Below are positions 50,858-60,422 of a DNA stretch of 64,000 nucleotides, in pieces. Numbering within the stretch: the stretch's first letter is position 1; each line of letters opens with the position of its first letter. The stretch is from Bacteroidota bacterium (GTDB taxonomy: Bacteria > Bacteroidota > Bacteroidia > Bacteroidales > Lentimicrobiaceae). The position numbers and the translations under genes are program-made. Where the stretch lies: contig JAEYSM010000016.1 of the NCBI GenBank assembly GCA_023434665.1, positions 162,184 through 226,183 on the forward strand. Reading direction: 5' to 3'. The notes beneath the pieces were generated by a model. That model was given only the letters and a program-made list of their open reading frames with translations, was not told the DNA's origin and made no database searches.

Positions 50858-52768
50858 CTACTGTGCATCCAGCTTTTCATAGGCTGAGTTCTTCGAAATA
50901 AACTCAGGCACCAGTTCTTTCATCAGGATCACGGTTTCCTCTGTATAATGCATACAGGCGGATTTTACCAGCAGCTCTATCCTGGACGCCACTGTTTCAA
51001 AATCGTATTCCCTCACCTTGGCGATCATGATCTTCTCATGATAGGTAGGCATGGTGTTCTCAGAATTGCTCAGTAGTTCCTCATATAGTTTTTCCCCAGG
51101 ACGCAGCCCCGTGTATTTAATTTCGATATCCACTCCCGGCTTTTTCCCTGCCAGGCGGATCATTTTATGTGCCAGGTCTGCAATACGAACGGGCTGACCC
51201 ATGTCGAACACGAAGATCTCACCGCCTTCGCCCATCACCCCAGCTTCAATAACGAGCTGGCAGGCCTCAGGAATGGTCATAAAATAGCGGGTGATGTCCG
51301 GGTGGGTAACCGTCAGCGGTCCTCCCTTAGCCAGCTGCTGCTGGAAGCGCGGGATTACAGACCCATTCGACCCGAGTACATTCCCAAAACGGGTGGTGAT
51401 GAATTTTGTGGGTTGGTGAACAGTTTTGCTACCGGCGAACAGTCCCTGATGAATATGGTGAAACAGACTTTGCGTATAGATCTCAGCAATTCTTTTTGAT
51501 GCACCCATCACATTTGTGGGATTCACCGCCTTGTCCGTGGATACCATCACAAATTTCTCCACCTCGGATTTCACAGCCAGCTCGGCCAAAATCCTGGTAC
51601 CCATCACGTTGTTTAACACGGCCATTGAAGGATGCTCCTCCATTAATGGCACGTGCTTATAGGCCGCAGCATGAAACACGAGCTCCGGCCTGTAAACCTC
51701 AAACAACTGCTTCATCCTGCCTTCATCACAGATATTGCCAATAAAGCTGTGTATTCTGGCATAAGGGTAAGCCTCCTTCAGCTCCAGCGAAAGTTCATGA
51801 AGCGCAGACTCCGCGCGGTCACAAATCAGGATGAGGGAAGGATTGAATCTCGTAAGCTGTCTGACTAGTTCAGAACCGATGGAGCCGGCAGCACCGGTCA
51901 CCAGCACTTTCTTCCCCTGTATAGCTCCGGCTATCTGCTCATTATGGATCGTGATCACATCCCTTTCCAGCAAATCTGCGATCGGAATATCCTTGAGCTG
52001 TTCAGAGACCGGCTTATCATCCAACCATTGTTCGACTGCCGGCATCCGCTGCACGCGGATACCATATTGATTGGCTTTTTCAACCATCAGGTTAAGACGC
52101 TCTGCACTAACTTCAGGCGCTGCAATGAGCATTAACTGCACTTCTTCCTGCTGTAAACGCTCCATCACATGATCAGCGAGGGGATAAATCCTCAGCCCCT
52201 CCAGCTTTTTATAGGACTTTCTTGTATTGTCGTCTATGAATGCGATAGCTTCCAGATTACTCTGTGGATGTTCATTGAGCAGTCTTTTCGCCAACAGGCC
52301 CTGATGGCTGGTGTCGAATATGACCACTTTATTTCGCTTACCAACGGTAGGGTTGAAGAAATAGACCCGGTAGAAGTACCTGACCAGCATCCGGTAGCTT
52401 ACCAGTGAAAAGCAGGTGATAAAGAAATTGATCAGTATGGTAGCGTTGGACAGGAAATGGATGTCCTGTGTATTCAAAATCAGCGAACTGGCAAAGAAAA
52501 ATGCTGAAGCCACTGCATTGAGGCCCACCAACCGGAACATGTCACGCATATTGGTATAGCGTACGATACCTGAGTAACTCTTGAAGACATAGAAGAGCAC
52601 GCCATAAGTGATCAAAACAATAGTCAGATTGAAGACGATGTTCTCAAAAGCAGCAAACAGACTGAAATTGTACCTGAGAACTCTTGCAATGACCAGCGAA
52701 CCTGCAACAAAACACATGTCCAGCAGGAAGATAGCCCACCTGGGCAGCGTCTTTAGTTGTTCCGGCAT
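50858..52768 (-). CDS. Membrane nucleotide-sugar 4,6-dehydratase/epimerase (WbpM/CapD type)
   Basis: A 636-residue polysaccharide-biosynthesis enzyme. Four membrane helices fill ~10-130, followed by a CoA-binding-like Rossmann domain (~145-240) and the SDR catalytic domain starting KVLVTGAAGSIGSELVRQL (~285). The active site reads MVSTDKAVNPTNVMGASKR, with Met in place of the usual SDR Tyr, as is typical for the WbpM/FlaA1/CapD group that inverts or dehydrates UDP-GlcNAc. End motif GLRPGEKLYEELL. It stands after the tRNA on the opposite transcript side. Confidence 0.92.
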   Translation of the reverse strand: MPEQLKTLPRWAIFLLDMCFVAGSLVIARVLRYNFSLFAAFENIVFNLTIVLITYGVLFYVFKSYSGIVRYTNMRDMFRLVGLNAVASAFFFASSLILNTQDIHFLSNATILINFFITCFSLVSYRMLVRYFYRVYFFNPTVGKRNKVVIFDTSHQGLLAKRLLNEHPQSNLEAIAFIDDNTRKSYKKLEGLRIYPLADHVMERLQQEEVQLMLIAAPEVSAERLNLMVEKANQYGIRVQRMPAVEQWLDDKPVSEQLKDIPIADLLERDVITIHNEQIAGAIQGKKVLVTGAAGSIGSELVRQLTRFNPSLILICDRAESALHELSLELKEAYPYARIHSFIGNICDEGRMKQLFEVYRPELVFHAAAYKHVPLMEEHPSMAVLNNVMGTRILAELAVKSEVEKFVMVSTDKAVNPTNVMGASKRIAEIYTQSLFHHIHQGLFAGSKTVHQPTKFITTRFGNVLGSNGSVIPRFQQQLAKGGPLTVTHPDITRYFMTIPEACQLVIEAGVMGEGGEIFVFDMGQPVRIADLAHKMIRLAGKKPGVDIEIKYTGLRPGEKLYEELLSNSENTMPTYHEKIMIAKVREYDFETVASRIELLVKSACMHYTEETVILMKELVPEFISKNSAYEKLDAQ

Positions 52769-52853
52769 GGGCCCAAAAGTAATAACTGAAGCTTATTTAT
52801 TTATTTGTTTATTCGTAGACCATAACCATTGGCCATAAGGGCTCCTGAGCTGG

Positions 52854-55151
52854 CTATCTTACGATCCGGAGTCTCGCGTAGTTCAGCATGATCTTCTTCT
52901 GCCCATGACTGCCGCCAAAGTCAATGGTAGCAATCTTATTCAACGCTCCGCCTTCCACGGTCAGTATCTGACCGAAACCGAATTTCTGATGTTCCACTTT
53001 CATTCCTGGTGCTAGCTCAGCCGGATCATCAGCCTGAAAATTAGCAGAGGGTGTATGCGTTGCAGCCGGCTGCTTCTGCTGTTGCAGTTTGTCAGCCAGT
53101 TTCTTTAAAGAGGGAACCCGGTCAAACGACTGGTTCATCATATTCCCGAATGCATTCAGCGATCCCCTTGCCTGCTGACCCATACCTGTAAAGGTCCGGT
53201 CGAGGTAATGGTCCGGCACTTCTTCGATGAACCGGCTGGGATCATTCTGAACAAGACTTCCAAAACGATACCTGCTGGTGGCATAACTGATCCAGAGACG
53301 CTCTTTAGCTCGTGTGATCGCTACATAGAAAAGACGCCGTTCTTCCTCAAGTGCAGACCTGTCATACAGGCTCATTGAGCTCGGAAAGAGGTTTTCCTCC
53401 AATCCGACATTGAAAACACAGGGAAACTCCAGCCCTTTAGCTGCGTGAATCGTCATCAGCTTTACCGTATCCGCATCCTCATCGTTATTGGCGTCAGCAT
53501 CAGTCAGCAGGGATATCTGCTGCAGATAGCTGCCCAGGCTTTTATCCTGGAGCTCACCTTCTTCGTCTGGTGTCTCTGTAAACTCCTTGACGGAGTTGAG
53601 GAGCTCCTGAACGTTCTCGTAGCGCGCCAGGCCTTCAACAGATTTATCATTGTAAAGTTCCTGGACCAGTCCTGTTCGCTTGCCTACGGCAAACGCAACA
53701 TCATAAGCGTTGTGGCTCTCCAGCATGGTCTGAAAACCTCTGATCATCACCACAAAATTGCTGATCGCCGTAGCGGACGCCCCTTTAACGCCTGCAGCTT
53801 CCGGGGTCTCCAGCATCTCCCAGAATGTCCGGCCATACTGGTTCGCAGCTACCATTATCCTGTCGATAGTGGTTTTGCCAATGCTCCTAGCCGGATAGTT
53901 AATAATGCGTTTGATATTTTCTTCGTCGCGAGGATTGACCAGCACCCGCAGGTAGGCCAGGTAATCCTTGATCTCCTTTCTCTGGTAAAACGAGATGCCT
54001 CCATAGAGTTTGTAAGGTATATTCATCCTGCGCAGGCTCTCCTCAAAGGAACGGGATTGCGCATTGGTACGGTAGAGAATTGCAAAGTCCTTGTTGTTGA
54101 AATGATTCCTGAGCTTCATTTCCATGATGGTATCAGCCACAAAGCGTCCTTCATCATTATCCGTCATGGTTCGTACCAGCTTGATCTTTTCCCCTTCCGT
54201 ATTACTGGTCCAAAGCTCTTTGGGAATCTGGTTCTTATTATTCGAGATGATATTGTTAGCGACGTTCAGGATCGTTTGGGTGCTCCGGTAATTCTGTTCC
54301 AGCTTCACGATCTTCACCTCCTCATAATCATCCTGAAACTGAAGGATGTTCTGCACGGTCGCCCCGCGGAAGGAGTAGATGCTTTGCGCATCATCACCCA
54401 CCACACAGATATTTTCGTGTACTGCACCCAGCAATTTAATGATCATGTACTGTGCCTGGTTCGTATCCTGATACTCATCGATCAGTATATAGCGGAACCG
54501 GTGCTGATATTTAGCCAGGACCTCGGGAAACTGTGTCAGCAAAACATACATATTGAATAGCAGATCATCGAAGTCCATAGCGCCATTACGGAAACAACGC
54601 TTCACATAGGCCTCATAGATATCGCCGATTACCGGGCGGTTACTACGGGCATCCTCCTGCTGTATATGATGATCCTCCTTATACATGAAGTAGTTGATCA
54701 GCCCGTTCTTCGCAGCCGATATCCGGTTGGCCACGTAAGAAGGCTTATAGTGCTTATCATCCAGCTTCATATCATTGATGATCCCTTTGATGACTGAGCG
54801 GGCGTCATCGGAATCATAGATGGTAAAGTTGTTGGGATATCCCAGGCGGTGCGCCTCCGCTCTCAGGATACGGGCGAACACGGAGTGAAACGTGCCGATA
54901 TACAGATTTCTGGCCTCAGTCGAACCCAGAATGTGTTCGATCCGCTCTTTCATTTCAGCGGCTGCCTTATTGGTAAATGTCAGGGCAAGGATGTTGAATG
55001 CATCGACTCCCTGCGCCATCAGATGGGCAATTCTCGTCGTCAGAACCTTCGTCTTTCCGCTTCCCGCACCGGCTACAATCATCAGTGGACCCTCTAAATG
55101 GGTCACAGCCTCCAGTTGCTTTTCATTCAATCCCTTCAGGTAATCTTGCAT
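52854..55151 (-). CDS. UvrD/PcrA-type superfamily 1 DNA helicase
   Basis: A 765-residue helicase that unwinds DNA in repair and replication. Walker A is GAGSGKT (28-34), motif II is LIDEYQDTNQAQY, motif III GDDAQSIYSFRGA, motif IV YRSTQTILNVAN, motif V LMTIHAAKGLEFPCVF and motif VI VAITRAKERLWIS. The C-terminus has the PcrA-type RNAP-interacting Tudor-like tail (GMKVEHQKFGFGQILTVEG). The ATG at 55151 (MQDYLKGLNEKQLEAV) is the standard start; the frame is open to 55289, overlapping batB. Confidence 0.94.
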   Translation of the reverse strand: MQDYLKGLNEKQLEAVTHLEGPLMIVAGAGSGKTKVLTTRIAHLMAQGVDAFNILALTFTNKAAAEMKERIEHILGSTEARNLYIGTFHSVFARILRAEAHRLGYPNNFTIYDSDDARSVIKGIINDMKLDDKHYKPSYVANRISAAKNGLINYFMYKEDHHIQQEDARSNRPVIGDIYEAYVKRCFRNGAMDFDDLLFNMYVLLTQFPEVLAKYQHRFRYILIDEYQDTNQAQYMIIKLLGAVHENICVVGDDAQSIYSFRGATVQNILQFQDDYEEVKIVKLEQNYRSTQTILNVANNIISNNKNQIPKELWTSNTEGEKIKLVRTMTDNDEGRFVADTIMEMKLRNHFNNKDFAILYRTNAQSRSFEESLRRMNIPYKLYGGISFYQRKEIKDYLAYLRVLVNPRDEENIKRIINYPARSIGKTTIDRIMVAANQYGRTFWEMLETPEAAGVKGASATAISNFVVMIRGFQTMLESHNAYDVAFAVGKRTGLVQELYNDKSVEGLARYENVQELLNSVKEFTETPDEEGELQDKSLGSYLQQISLLTDADANNDEDADTVKLMTIHAAKGLEFPCVFNVGLEENLFPSSMSLYDRSALEEERRLFYVAITRAKERLWISYATSRYRFGSLVQNDPSRFIEEVPDHYLDRTFTGMGQQARGSLNAFGNMMNQSFDRVPSLKKLADKLQQQKQPAATHTPSANFQADDPAELAPGMKVEHQKFGFGQILTVEGGALNKIATIDFGGSHGQKKIMLNYARLRIVR

Positions 55152-55255
55152 AGTCCGCGAAATTACGGTTTGGATCATAAAATTACCCGTAGGAATGACG
55201 CTGTTAAAGATTTTAAAAATCAGCACCCCTGTCTGTGAGAACTGGTTTGCAGGTT

Positions 55256-55263
55256 TATTTTTG
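55256..55263 (+). promoter_or_regulatory. -7 box of batB
   Basis: TATTTTTG matches TAnnTTTG, ending 8 bases before the batB ATG, implying an almost leaderless mRNA. Confidence 0.5.
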
Positions 55264-55271
55264 TACTTGTC

Positions 55272-56276
55272 ATGTTCCGCTTTCAACATATTTCACACCT
55301 TTACCTGCTCGGTATCATTCCCCTGCTGATACTACTGTTCATCGGTGTTATCATCTGGAGGAGGAACCGACTCCGCAAGCTGGGAGAAGAGCGCCTTGTC
55401 AATGAACAACTTTTAGGCATTATTCCGGGACGACCCCTGACCAGGTTCATTCTTCTGCTCCTCGCCGTAAGCAGTGCCATCATCGGCTGGGCCAATCTCC
55501 AAAGGGCCAGTGGCACAGAACAGGTGCAGCGAAAGGGAGTGGATGTCATCATTGCCTTAGATGTCAGTAAGAGCATGCTGGCTTCTGACATTCAGCCCGA
55601 CAGGCTTACGAGGGCGAAGCAGCTGGTACTTAGTATGCTGGACAAGCTGCAGAATGACCGGGTAGGTCTTATTGTTTTCGCGGGCAGAGCCTACCTGCAG
55701 GTGCCGCTCACCATTGACTATAGCGCCATGCGCATGATGCTGCAGAATGCCAGTCCTAACCTTGTCCCCACGCAGGGCACCGTCATCAGTCAGGCGCTGG
55801 AGCTTTCTGTGAACTCATTTTCTCAAAGGGAAAAGAAATACAAAGCTTTGATCGTCATTTCCGATGGTGAGGACCATGACGAGAATGCGATTCCTAAAGC
55901 GCGTGACATTGCTGAGCGTGGCATTATTATTCACACCGTGGGTATCGGCTCACCAGAGGGAACAACTATTATCGACCCGGAAACACGTGCGGTAAAGCTG
56001 AATGAAGAAGGAGCACCCGTTGTCAGTAAGCTGAATGAAAACGAGCTCAGGGAGATCGCCAGCGCCGGTCGTGGAACATATAACCTGCTGCGCAACACGG
56101 ATGCGGTAGCAGAGAAGCTGGTGAACGAGATCAGTGGTATGGAACAGAAAAGCCTGGGTGCCGTCGTATACAGCAGCTATGAAAGCTACTTTCAGTACTT
56201 CCTGGGATTTGCTTTGATCCTGCTGGTTGTGGAGCGACTGATACCAGGAGCTTCCTTTAAAAAGAAAAAGTCATGA
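55272..56276 (+). CDS. batB: BatB-like VWA-domain membrane protein
   Basis: A 334-residue protein with two N-terminal helices (~10-30 and ~60-75), a von Willebrand factor A domain starting VDVIIALDVSKSMLASDIQP (MIDAS DxSxS as DVSKS, ~96-100) and VISDGEDHDENA, and a C-terminal helix (~305-325). This is the architecture of BatA/BatB in Bacteroidota aerotolerance operons. The downstream batC overlaps by 4 bases. No moxR, batA or DUF58 gene precedes it; upstream is divergent uvrD/pcrA. Confidence 0.87.
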   Translation: MFRFQHISHLYLLGIIPLLILLFIGVIIWRRNRLRKLGEERLVNEQLLGIIPGRPLTRFILLLLAVSSAIIGWANLQRASGTEQVQRKGVDVIIALDVSKSMLASDIQPDRLTRAKQLVLSMLDKLQNDRVGLIVFAGRAYLQVPLTIDYSAMRMMLQNASPNLVPTQGTVISQALELSVNSFSQREKKYKALIVISDGEDHDENAIPKARDIAERGIIIHTVGIGSPEGTTIIDPETRAVKLNEEGAPVVSKLNENELREIASAGRGTYNLLRNTDAVAEKLVNEISGMEQKSLGAVVYSSYESYFQYFLGFALILLVVERLIPGASFKKKKS

Positions 56277-56986
56277 GGATCGTATTGCTGTTTATTTGTT
56301 TCTGGTTCTCTTCCCTGCAACTTTCTGCACAAAACCAGCAGGTACGCAAGGGGAATAAGCTTTACAAAGAGCAACAGTATGGAGAGGCTACGGAAGCCTA
56401 TAAGCAGGCGCTCTCTAAAGATCCTAAACATGAGCAGGGACTGTTCAACCTCGGGAACGCACTATACAAACAAAAGAATTACACGGGTGCCCGTCAGACA
56501 CTGGAAACCACAGCGAACCAGTCGAGAGACCGCATGGTAAAAGCTGAAGCCTGGTATAACATTGGCAACAGCTTTATGGAAGAGCAACAATGGCAACAGG
56601 CCCTGGATGCCTACAAGCAATCCCTTCGCCTCAACCCTCAGGACGAGCAGGCAAAGTACAACCTGTCTTACGCCTTACAGATGCTAAAGAAAGACCAGGG
56701 AGGCGGCGGTCAAAACAACGACCAGAAGGAGAATGAGGACCAGCAGGACCAACAACAACAGCAGCAGCAGGATCAGCAACAGGATAGCCAGCAACAAGAG
56801 CAGCAGAACCAGGAACAGCAGAATCAGGAGCAGCAGCAACAACAGGAGCAGCAGCAACAACCCAGCAAACTCTCAGAGCAGCAGGCCGAGCAGTTGCTAA
56901 ACGCTCTGTCCCAGGAAGAGAAAAAGCTGCATGACAAGAAGGAGAAGGGGCGCGCGATTCAGGTGAAAACGAATAAGGATTGGTGA
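56273..56986 (+). CDS. batC: BatC-like TPR protein with glutamine-rich tail
   Basis: A 237-residue protein with signal peptide (SLQLSAQ), three TPR units (LYKEQQYGEATEAYKQALSKDPKHEQGLFNLGNALYKQKNYTGARQTLE..., AWYNIGNSFMEEQQWQQALDAYKQSLRLNPQ) and a low-complexity tail of ~70 residues rich in Q, with E, D and N, coded by CAG/CAA runs. It overlaps batB (ATGA). No batD or batE follows; a heptad array begins 6 bases beyond the stop. Confidence 0.85.
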   Translation: MRIVLLFICFWFSSLQLSAQNQQVRKGNKLYKEQQYGEATEAYKQALSKDPKHEQGLFNLGNALYKQKNYTGARQTLETTANQSRDRMVKAEAWYNIGNSFMEEQQWQQALDAYKQSLRLNPQDEQAKYNLSYALQMLKKDQGGGGQNNDQKENEDQQDQQQQQQQDQQQDSQQQEQQNQEQQNQEQQQQQEQQQQPSKLSEQQAEQLLNALSQEEKKLHDKKEKGRAIQVKTNKDW

Positions 56987-56992
56987 ACGAAA

Positions 56993-57027
56993 AGTGGCCA
57001 GTTGTTAGTAGTCAGCAGTCTGTAGAC
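56993..57027 (+). repeat. Heptad array, unit AGTAGTC
   Basis: Five 7-base units starting 6 bases after the batC stop: AGTGGCC, AGTTGTT, AGTAGTC, AGCAGTC, TGTAGAC. Confidence 0.75.
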
Positions 57028-57320
57028 TAGCATTAACGTCAACAGCTAACTTAGAGCGGCTAATTCGATTAGTGTCAGAAAAGACCCGTGATTAGAAGTG
57101 AATTCAAACCGATCCTACCTCAAGGATTTATTAGCCCGTTTAGGAGCCTGGACACTTTCTATTCCAAAAAAATCTAGTGCTGCCGGATTGGTCTGTACGA
57201 AAGTTAAGGTCTTTAGATCTAATTGATCACTTTGTGTTTGCAAAAGCATCAGTTGTAGGCAACTTTTTGGATAAAGCTTCGTTCAACATGATTTTCTGCG
57301 GGGCCCTGACCTTCAATGGC

Positions 57321-57482
57321 TGATTAGTGACTCCTGATCACTTGCTTGCTATGCTTTCTGGTCTTGTTCTCTAAGGTGTCGGTTTCTACCCTGACCACTT
57401 ACTGGCCGGTGATCACTCGCTTGCCGGACCCTCTAATCGTTTCCTGTAGGATGTTGGTTTCTACACCACTGACTAGTGACTA
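57321..57482 (+). repeat. Degenerate ~75-bp tandem repeat
   Basis: TGATCACT at 57335 and at 57410 begin two stretches that align without gaps for 55 bases to a shared GGTTTCTAC (57381 and 57456). Elements near TGATTAGTGACT (57321) recur as TGACTAGTGACT at 57470, adjoining the stop codon of the response-regulator gene. Confidence 0.7.
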
Positions 57483-58541
57483 CTAATTAACCATTTGCTC
57501 GATCTTCTTGTAGTTCAATATCGTAATATCACCTCCTGAGATTTCGATAAGGCCTTCGTCCTTGAAATCGCTGAGTGTTCGGATCAGGGATTCTTTAGCG
57601 GTGCCGGCGATAGTAGCGAGGTTTTCACGACTCAGGTCGATACGGAAGCCGGGGTCGCGATCCGGATTGAATTTGCGATCCAGCGAAAGCAGCGTATCTG
57701 CCACTTTCTTACGAAGTGAATTATACGCCAGACCGAGCAGTTGCGACTCCCGCTCCGTGATATTGCGGGCCAGCAACTGAATAAACTTGTGCATCACCTC
57801 CCGGTTATTATTCACCAGTTCCTCAAACTCATCTCTGGGTATCAGCGCCAGCTCCGTTTCCTCCAGCGCCTCGGCGGTCTCTTTATAGGTAGTACCTTCC
57901 AGTAAGGCAATATATCCCAGGAAGTCTCCCTCATTATAAAGACCGATCACCAGTTCTTTTCCGTCATCGTTTGTCTTGTAGGTTTTCACTTTCCCTTTGA
58001 TGACATAGTAAAGCCGGAGGGGATGGTTGTTCTCCTGATAGATCACTTGTTTTTTGCGGTACTTATTGGTCGAACGGTGATCCTTGATCTTCTGCAGTAT
58101 CTCCTCTCCGCTTACTGTGCGGATCAGCGTGTTCAGCCCTTCCATGCTGGGGGGCAATTGCTGGTTCATTAACTCAGACTTCTTCAGCCTGCTCTCTACA
58201 GCGTTCAATAACTCCGTCCCGTTGAATGGTTTGGTAATGTAGTCATCCGCGCCCAGCTCCATGCCCTTTCTTACCTCTGCCCGCTCCGCCTTGGCCGAGA
58301 GGAAGATAAAAGGAATATTCTTCGTCTTTTCGTTTCGCTGGAGCATGTGAATCACCCCATAACCATCGAGTACGGGCATCATGATGTCGCAGATGATCAG
58401 ATCGGGCAGGTGTTTTACTGCCAGCTCTACACCCACCTTTCCGTCGGGAGCAGTATAAATCTTGTAGTTGGATAGCTCCAGTATTTCCTGGGTATTCTCA
58501 CGGATTTCTGCATTATCCTCTATGAGCAGAATGGACTTCAT
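57483..58541 (-). CDS. Response regulator with receiver, cyclic-nucleotide-binding and CRP-type HTH domains
   Basis: A 352-residue regulator. The receiver (1-120) has LIEDN, phospho-Asp in LIICDIMMPVLDGYG (~51), and Lys in ITKPF (~102). A cNMP-binding-like beta-barrel follows (~150-265, VIKGKVKTYKTNDDGKELVIGLYNEGDFLGYIALLEG) and a CRP-type HTH ends the protein (LSRENLATIAGTAKESLIRTLSDFKDEGLIEISGG). This fusion is seen in Bacteroidota; here it is coupled to the adjacent kinase by a 4-base overlap, a likely two-component pair. Confidence 0.92.
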   Translation of the reverse strand: MKSILLIEDNAEIRENTQEILELSNYKIYTAPDGKVGVELAVKHLPDLIICDIMMPVLDGYGVIHMLQRNEKTKNIPFIFLSAKAERAEVRKGMELGADDYITKPFNGTELLNAVESRLKKSELMNQQLPPSMEGLNTLIRTVSGEEILQKIKDHRSTNKYRKKQVIYQENNHPLRLYYVIKGKVKTYKTNDDGKELVIGLYNEGDFLGYIALLEGTTYKETAEALEETELALIPRDEFEELVNNNREVMHKFIQLLARNITERESQLLGLAYNSLRKKVADTLLSLDRKFNPDRDPGFRIDLSRENLATIAGTAKESLIRTLSDFKDEGLIEISGGDITILNYKKIEQMVN

Positions 58542-59752
58542 GATGTCTTTGATTTCTTAAGTTCTACTTTAAATTCAGTACCCTTACCCAGGTCACTGGA
58601 ACAGGTGATAGCGCCGCCCATCAACTCCGCATATTTGCTGACAATGTGGAGGCCCAGGCCCGTGCCTTGTATATTGGTAACGTTTCCGCCTCTGAAAAAT
58701 CTGCTGAACAGGTGCTGCTGGTCTTCCTGGGAAATACCCATTCCGTTATCCCTCACTGTGAGTAAATAACTGCCTCCCTCCTGGTTTTCCGACCGCACTT
58801 CGATGACACCTCCTTCGGGGGTAAATTTGATGGCGTTACTGAACAGGTTCATGACGATATGCTTCAGCAATGTGGCATCCAGACTGACCAGCACTTCGCC
58901 CTGATGGGAGAAATGAACAGCCTGGTGAGGCTTCTGAATGATCTGCATTTCGTTGATAACGCTTTGTATCAGATCCTTCACATCGAACTGTGAGTAGCGC
59001 ACCAGTATCTTACCCTCCTCGATCTTTCCGACAGAAAGGAAATCATTCAGAATATCCGTGAGCATATTCACGGAAGAGACGATTCTCTGAATATGTTTCT
59101 CCCGCTTGGGCTGATCCTCTGCAGACTCATACTTGGTAATCAGGTAGGCAGAAGAAAGAATAGTGCTCAGGGGAGTCCTGAATTCATGTGAAGCCATGGA
59201 TACAAATCGCGACTTCAGTTCATTCAGCTCCCGCTCTTTCTCCAGGGCAGTTTCCAGTGAATGTGTCCGCTCACGCACCTTCTCTTCCAGTTCTTCATTG
59301 AGCCGGATCAGGTCTTCTTCCGCCTTCTTCCTGACGGTGATGTCGTTGATAAAGGAGATGACAAAGGTCTTTCCGCCATCCTTGTATATACTCAGACTTA
59401 CTTCAACGGGAAACTCTGTGCCGTCGCGCTTCACGCCAAAAAGGTCCATACCCAGTCCCATCGGGCGGCTATGTGCGTTCTGGCCATGGTAATTATCTCT
59501 GTGACCGATATGACGGTTGCGATACCGCCCCGGTATCAGTATTTCTATTTTCTGCCCCAGTAATTCCCCGGCCTCGCCGTACCCAAATTGGTTCAATGCG
59601 AATTTGTTGGCCATGATGATGGCTCCGCCTTCATCTACGGTGATGATCCCAATCGCGGCATTATTAAATAATGCTTCGAATAACTGAGCAGGGTTCTTTG
59701 TATCCAATACTAACTCGCTTGAATTATAAAAATAAGACAATAATTTTTTCAA
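58538..59752 (-). CDS. PAS-domain sensor histidine kinase
   Basis: A 404-residue soluble kinase. A PAS domain occupies ~20-150 (LFEALFNNAAIGIITVDEGGAIIMANKFALNQFGY, with the PAC motif VISFINDITVRKKAEEDL), a coiled coil (~145-180) leads to HisKA (SRFVSMASHEFRTPLSTI, His ~190) and HATPase_c (NLFSNAIKFTPEGG; VRDNGMGIS; GTGLGLHIV). No membrane helices are visible, so the signal is cytoplasmic. It is the upstream member of the pair with the CRP-type regulator. Confidence 0.92.
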   Translation of the reverse strand: MKKLLSYFYNSSELVLDTKNPAQLFEALFNNAAIGIITVDEGGAIIMANKFALNQFGYGEAGELLGQKIEILIPGRYRNRHIGHRDNYHGQNAHSRPMGLGMDLFGVKRDGTEFPVEVSLSIYKDGGKTFVISFINDITVRKKAEEDLIRLNEELEEKVRERTHSLETALEKERELNELKSRFVSMASHEFRTPLSTILSSAYLITKYESAEDQPKREKHIQRIVSSVNMLTDILNDFLSVGKIEEGKILVRYSQFDVKDLIQSVINEMQIIQKPHQAVHFSHQGEVLVSLDATLLKHIVMNLFSNAIKFTPEGGVIEVRSENQEGGSYLLTVRDNGMGISQEDQQHLFSRFFRGGNVTNIQGTGLGLHIVSKYAELMGGAITCSSDLGKGTEFKVELKKSKTS

Positions 59753-59866
59753 ACGAGTATGCCGCAGATTAACAATGATTCAGCCCGTCTGATGGTCTGA
59801 AGCCTCGTTGAAAAATGATAAAATAAGGGGAGCGGTTCGCGTGTGTATATACAGTTGTCAGAACAA

Positions 59867-59898
59867 GAAGACAGACCGGCAGCAGCCGATCTGTCTTC
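59867..59898 (-). terminator. Terminator after the 59912 gene
   Basis: GAAGACAGA and TCTGTCTTC arms with an inner CCGGC/GCCGA stem; on the minus strand pyrimidine-rich sequence follows. It lies 13 bases after the stop. Confidence 0.7.
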
Positions 59899-59911
59899 AA
59901 AAAATTTTAGC

Positions 59912-60394
59912 TTACTGAATAGAGGTATCAACTGCTGTTCCGTCGGCAGGTGCCACGTCCGAAGGCATGTCGGCAGGACCTTCAGCAGGCATATCGACAT
60001 CATCTGCCGTGTTCAGTTCTTCATCCATCTTGCTGTATTCCACCAGCCATTGATCTTCCACCTTTACAAGGTTCAGCTTCTTTTCCGCCGGTTCGTCTGA
60101 GGTGGAATAAGTCGCAGTAGCTCTCTCGCCATCCACTTTTACATCCTTTACATCCACCTTGATATTCTGCGCTTCTTCCCTGACAGAATCCGGCATCATC
60201 GCTGAGAACTGAGCCATCAGATCGATCATCCTTTTTGTTTCCTCGGTAGAGACCGCCTTGGCGGCTTCATAATCATAGTGGTAAAGTCCGTTCAGGAACT
60301 GCTCGGCCGAAGCCTCAGGTGAAGTCTGCTTGCAGCTACTAAATCCAAGTCCCATCAGGACGAACATCAGAAAGGAAAGTATGATTTTGTTCAT
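59912..60394 (-). CDS. DUF4878-like lipoprotein
   Basis: A 160-residue lipoprotein (lipobox GLGFSSC). The mature domain begins EASAEQFLNGLYHYDYEAAKAVSTEETKRMIDLM, a small NTF2-like fold seen in DUF4878/DUF4783 lipoproteins, followed by strands VDVKDVKVDGERATATYSTSD and KKLNLVKVEDQWLVE. An acidic Pro/Ala-rich tail ends it. ATG at 60394 is chosen; the frame extends to 60454 into the upstream gene. Function unknown. Confidence 0.75.
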   Translation of the reverse strand: MNKIILSFLMFVLMGLGFSSCKQTSPEASAEQFLNGLYHYDYEAAKAVSTEETKRMIDLMAQFSAMMPDSVREEAQNIKVDVKDVKVDGERATATYSTSDEPAEKKLNLVKVEDQWLVEYSKMDEELNTADDVDMPAEGPADMPSDVAPADGTAVDTSIQ

Positions 60395-60422
60395 ATAAGA
60401 ATAATGAGGCGCAAAGGTATTA

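Larger units (their letters stand above)
56987..57482. other. Gene-poor tract behind batC
   Basis: About 500 bases without a gene. It contains the heptad array at its start and a degenerate 75-bp tandem duplication at its end; the middle (57030-57320) shows nothing recognisable. Confidence 0.7.

Noticed and set aside
53445..54560. 371-residue open frame antisense to uvrD/pcrA
   Set aside because: It mirrors the codons of a gene with all helicase motifs; the composition is typical of a shadow frame.
56756..56870. CAG/CAA-rich run in batC as a separate microsatellite
   Set aside because: It is in frame and codes the glutamine-rich tail usual for BatC-like proteins.
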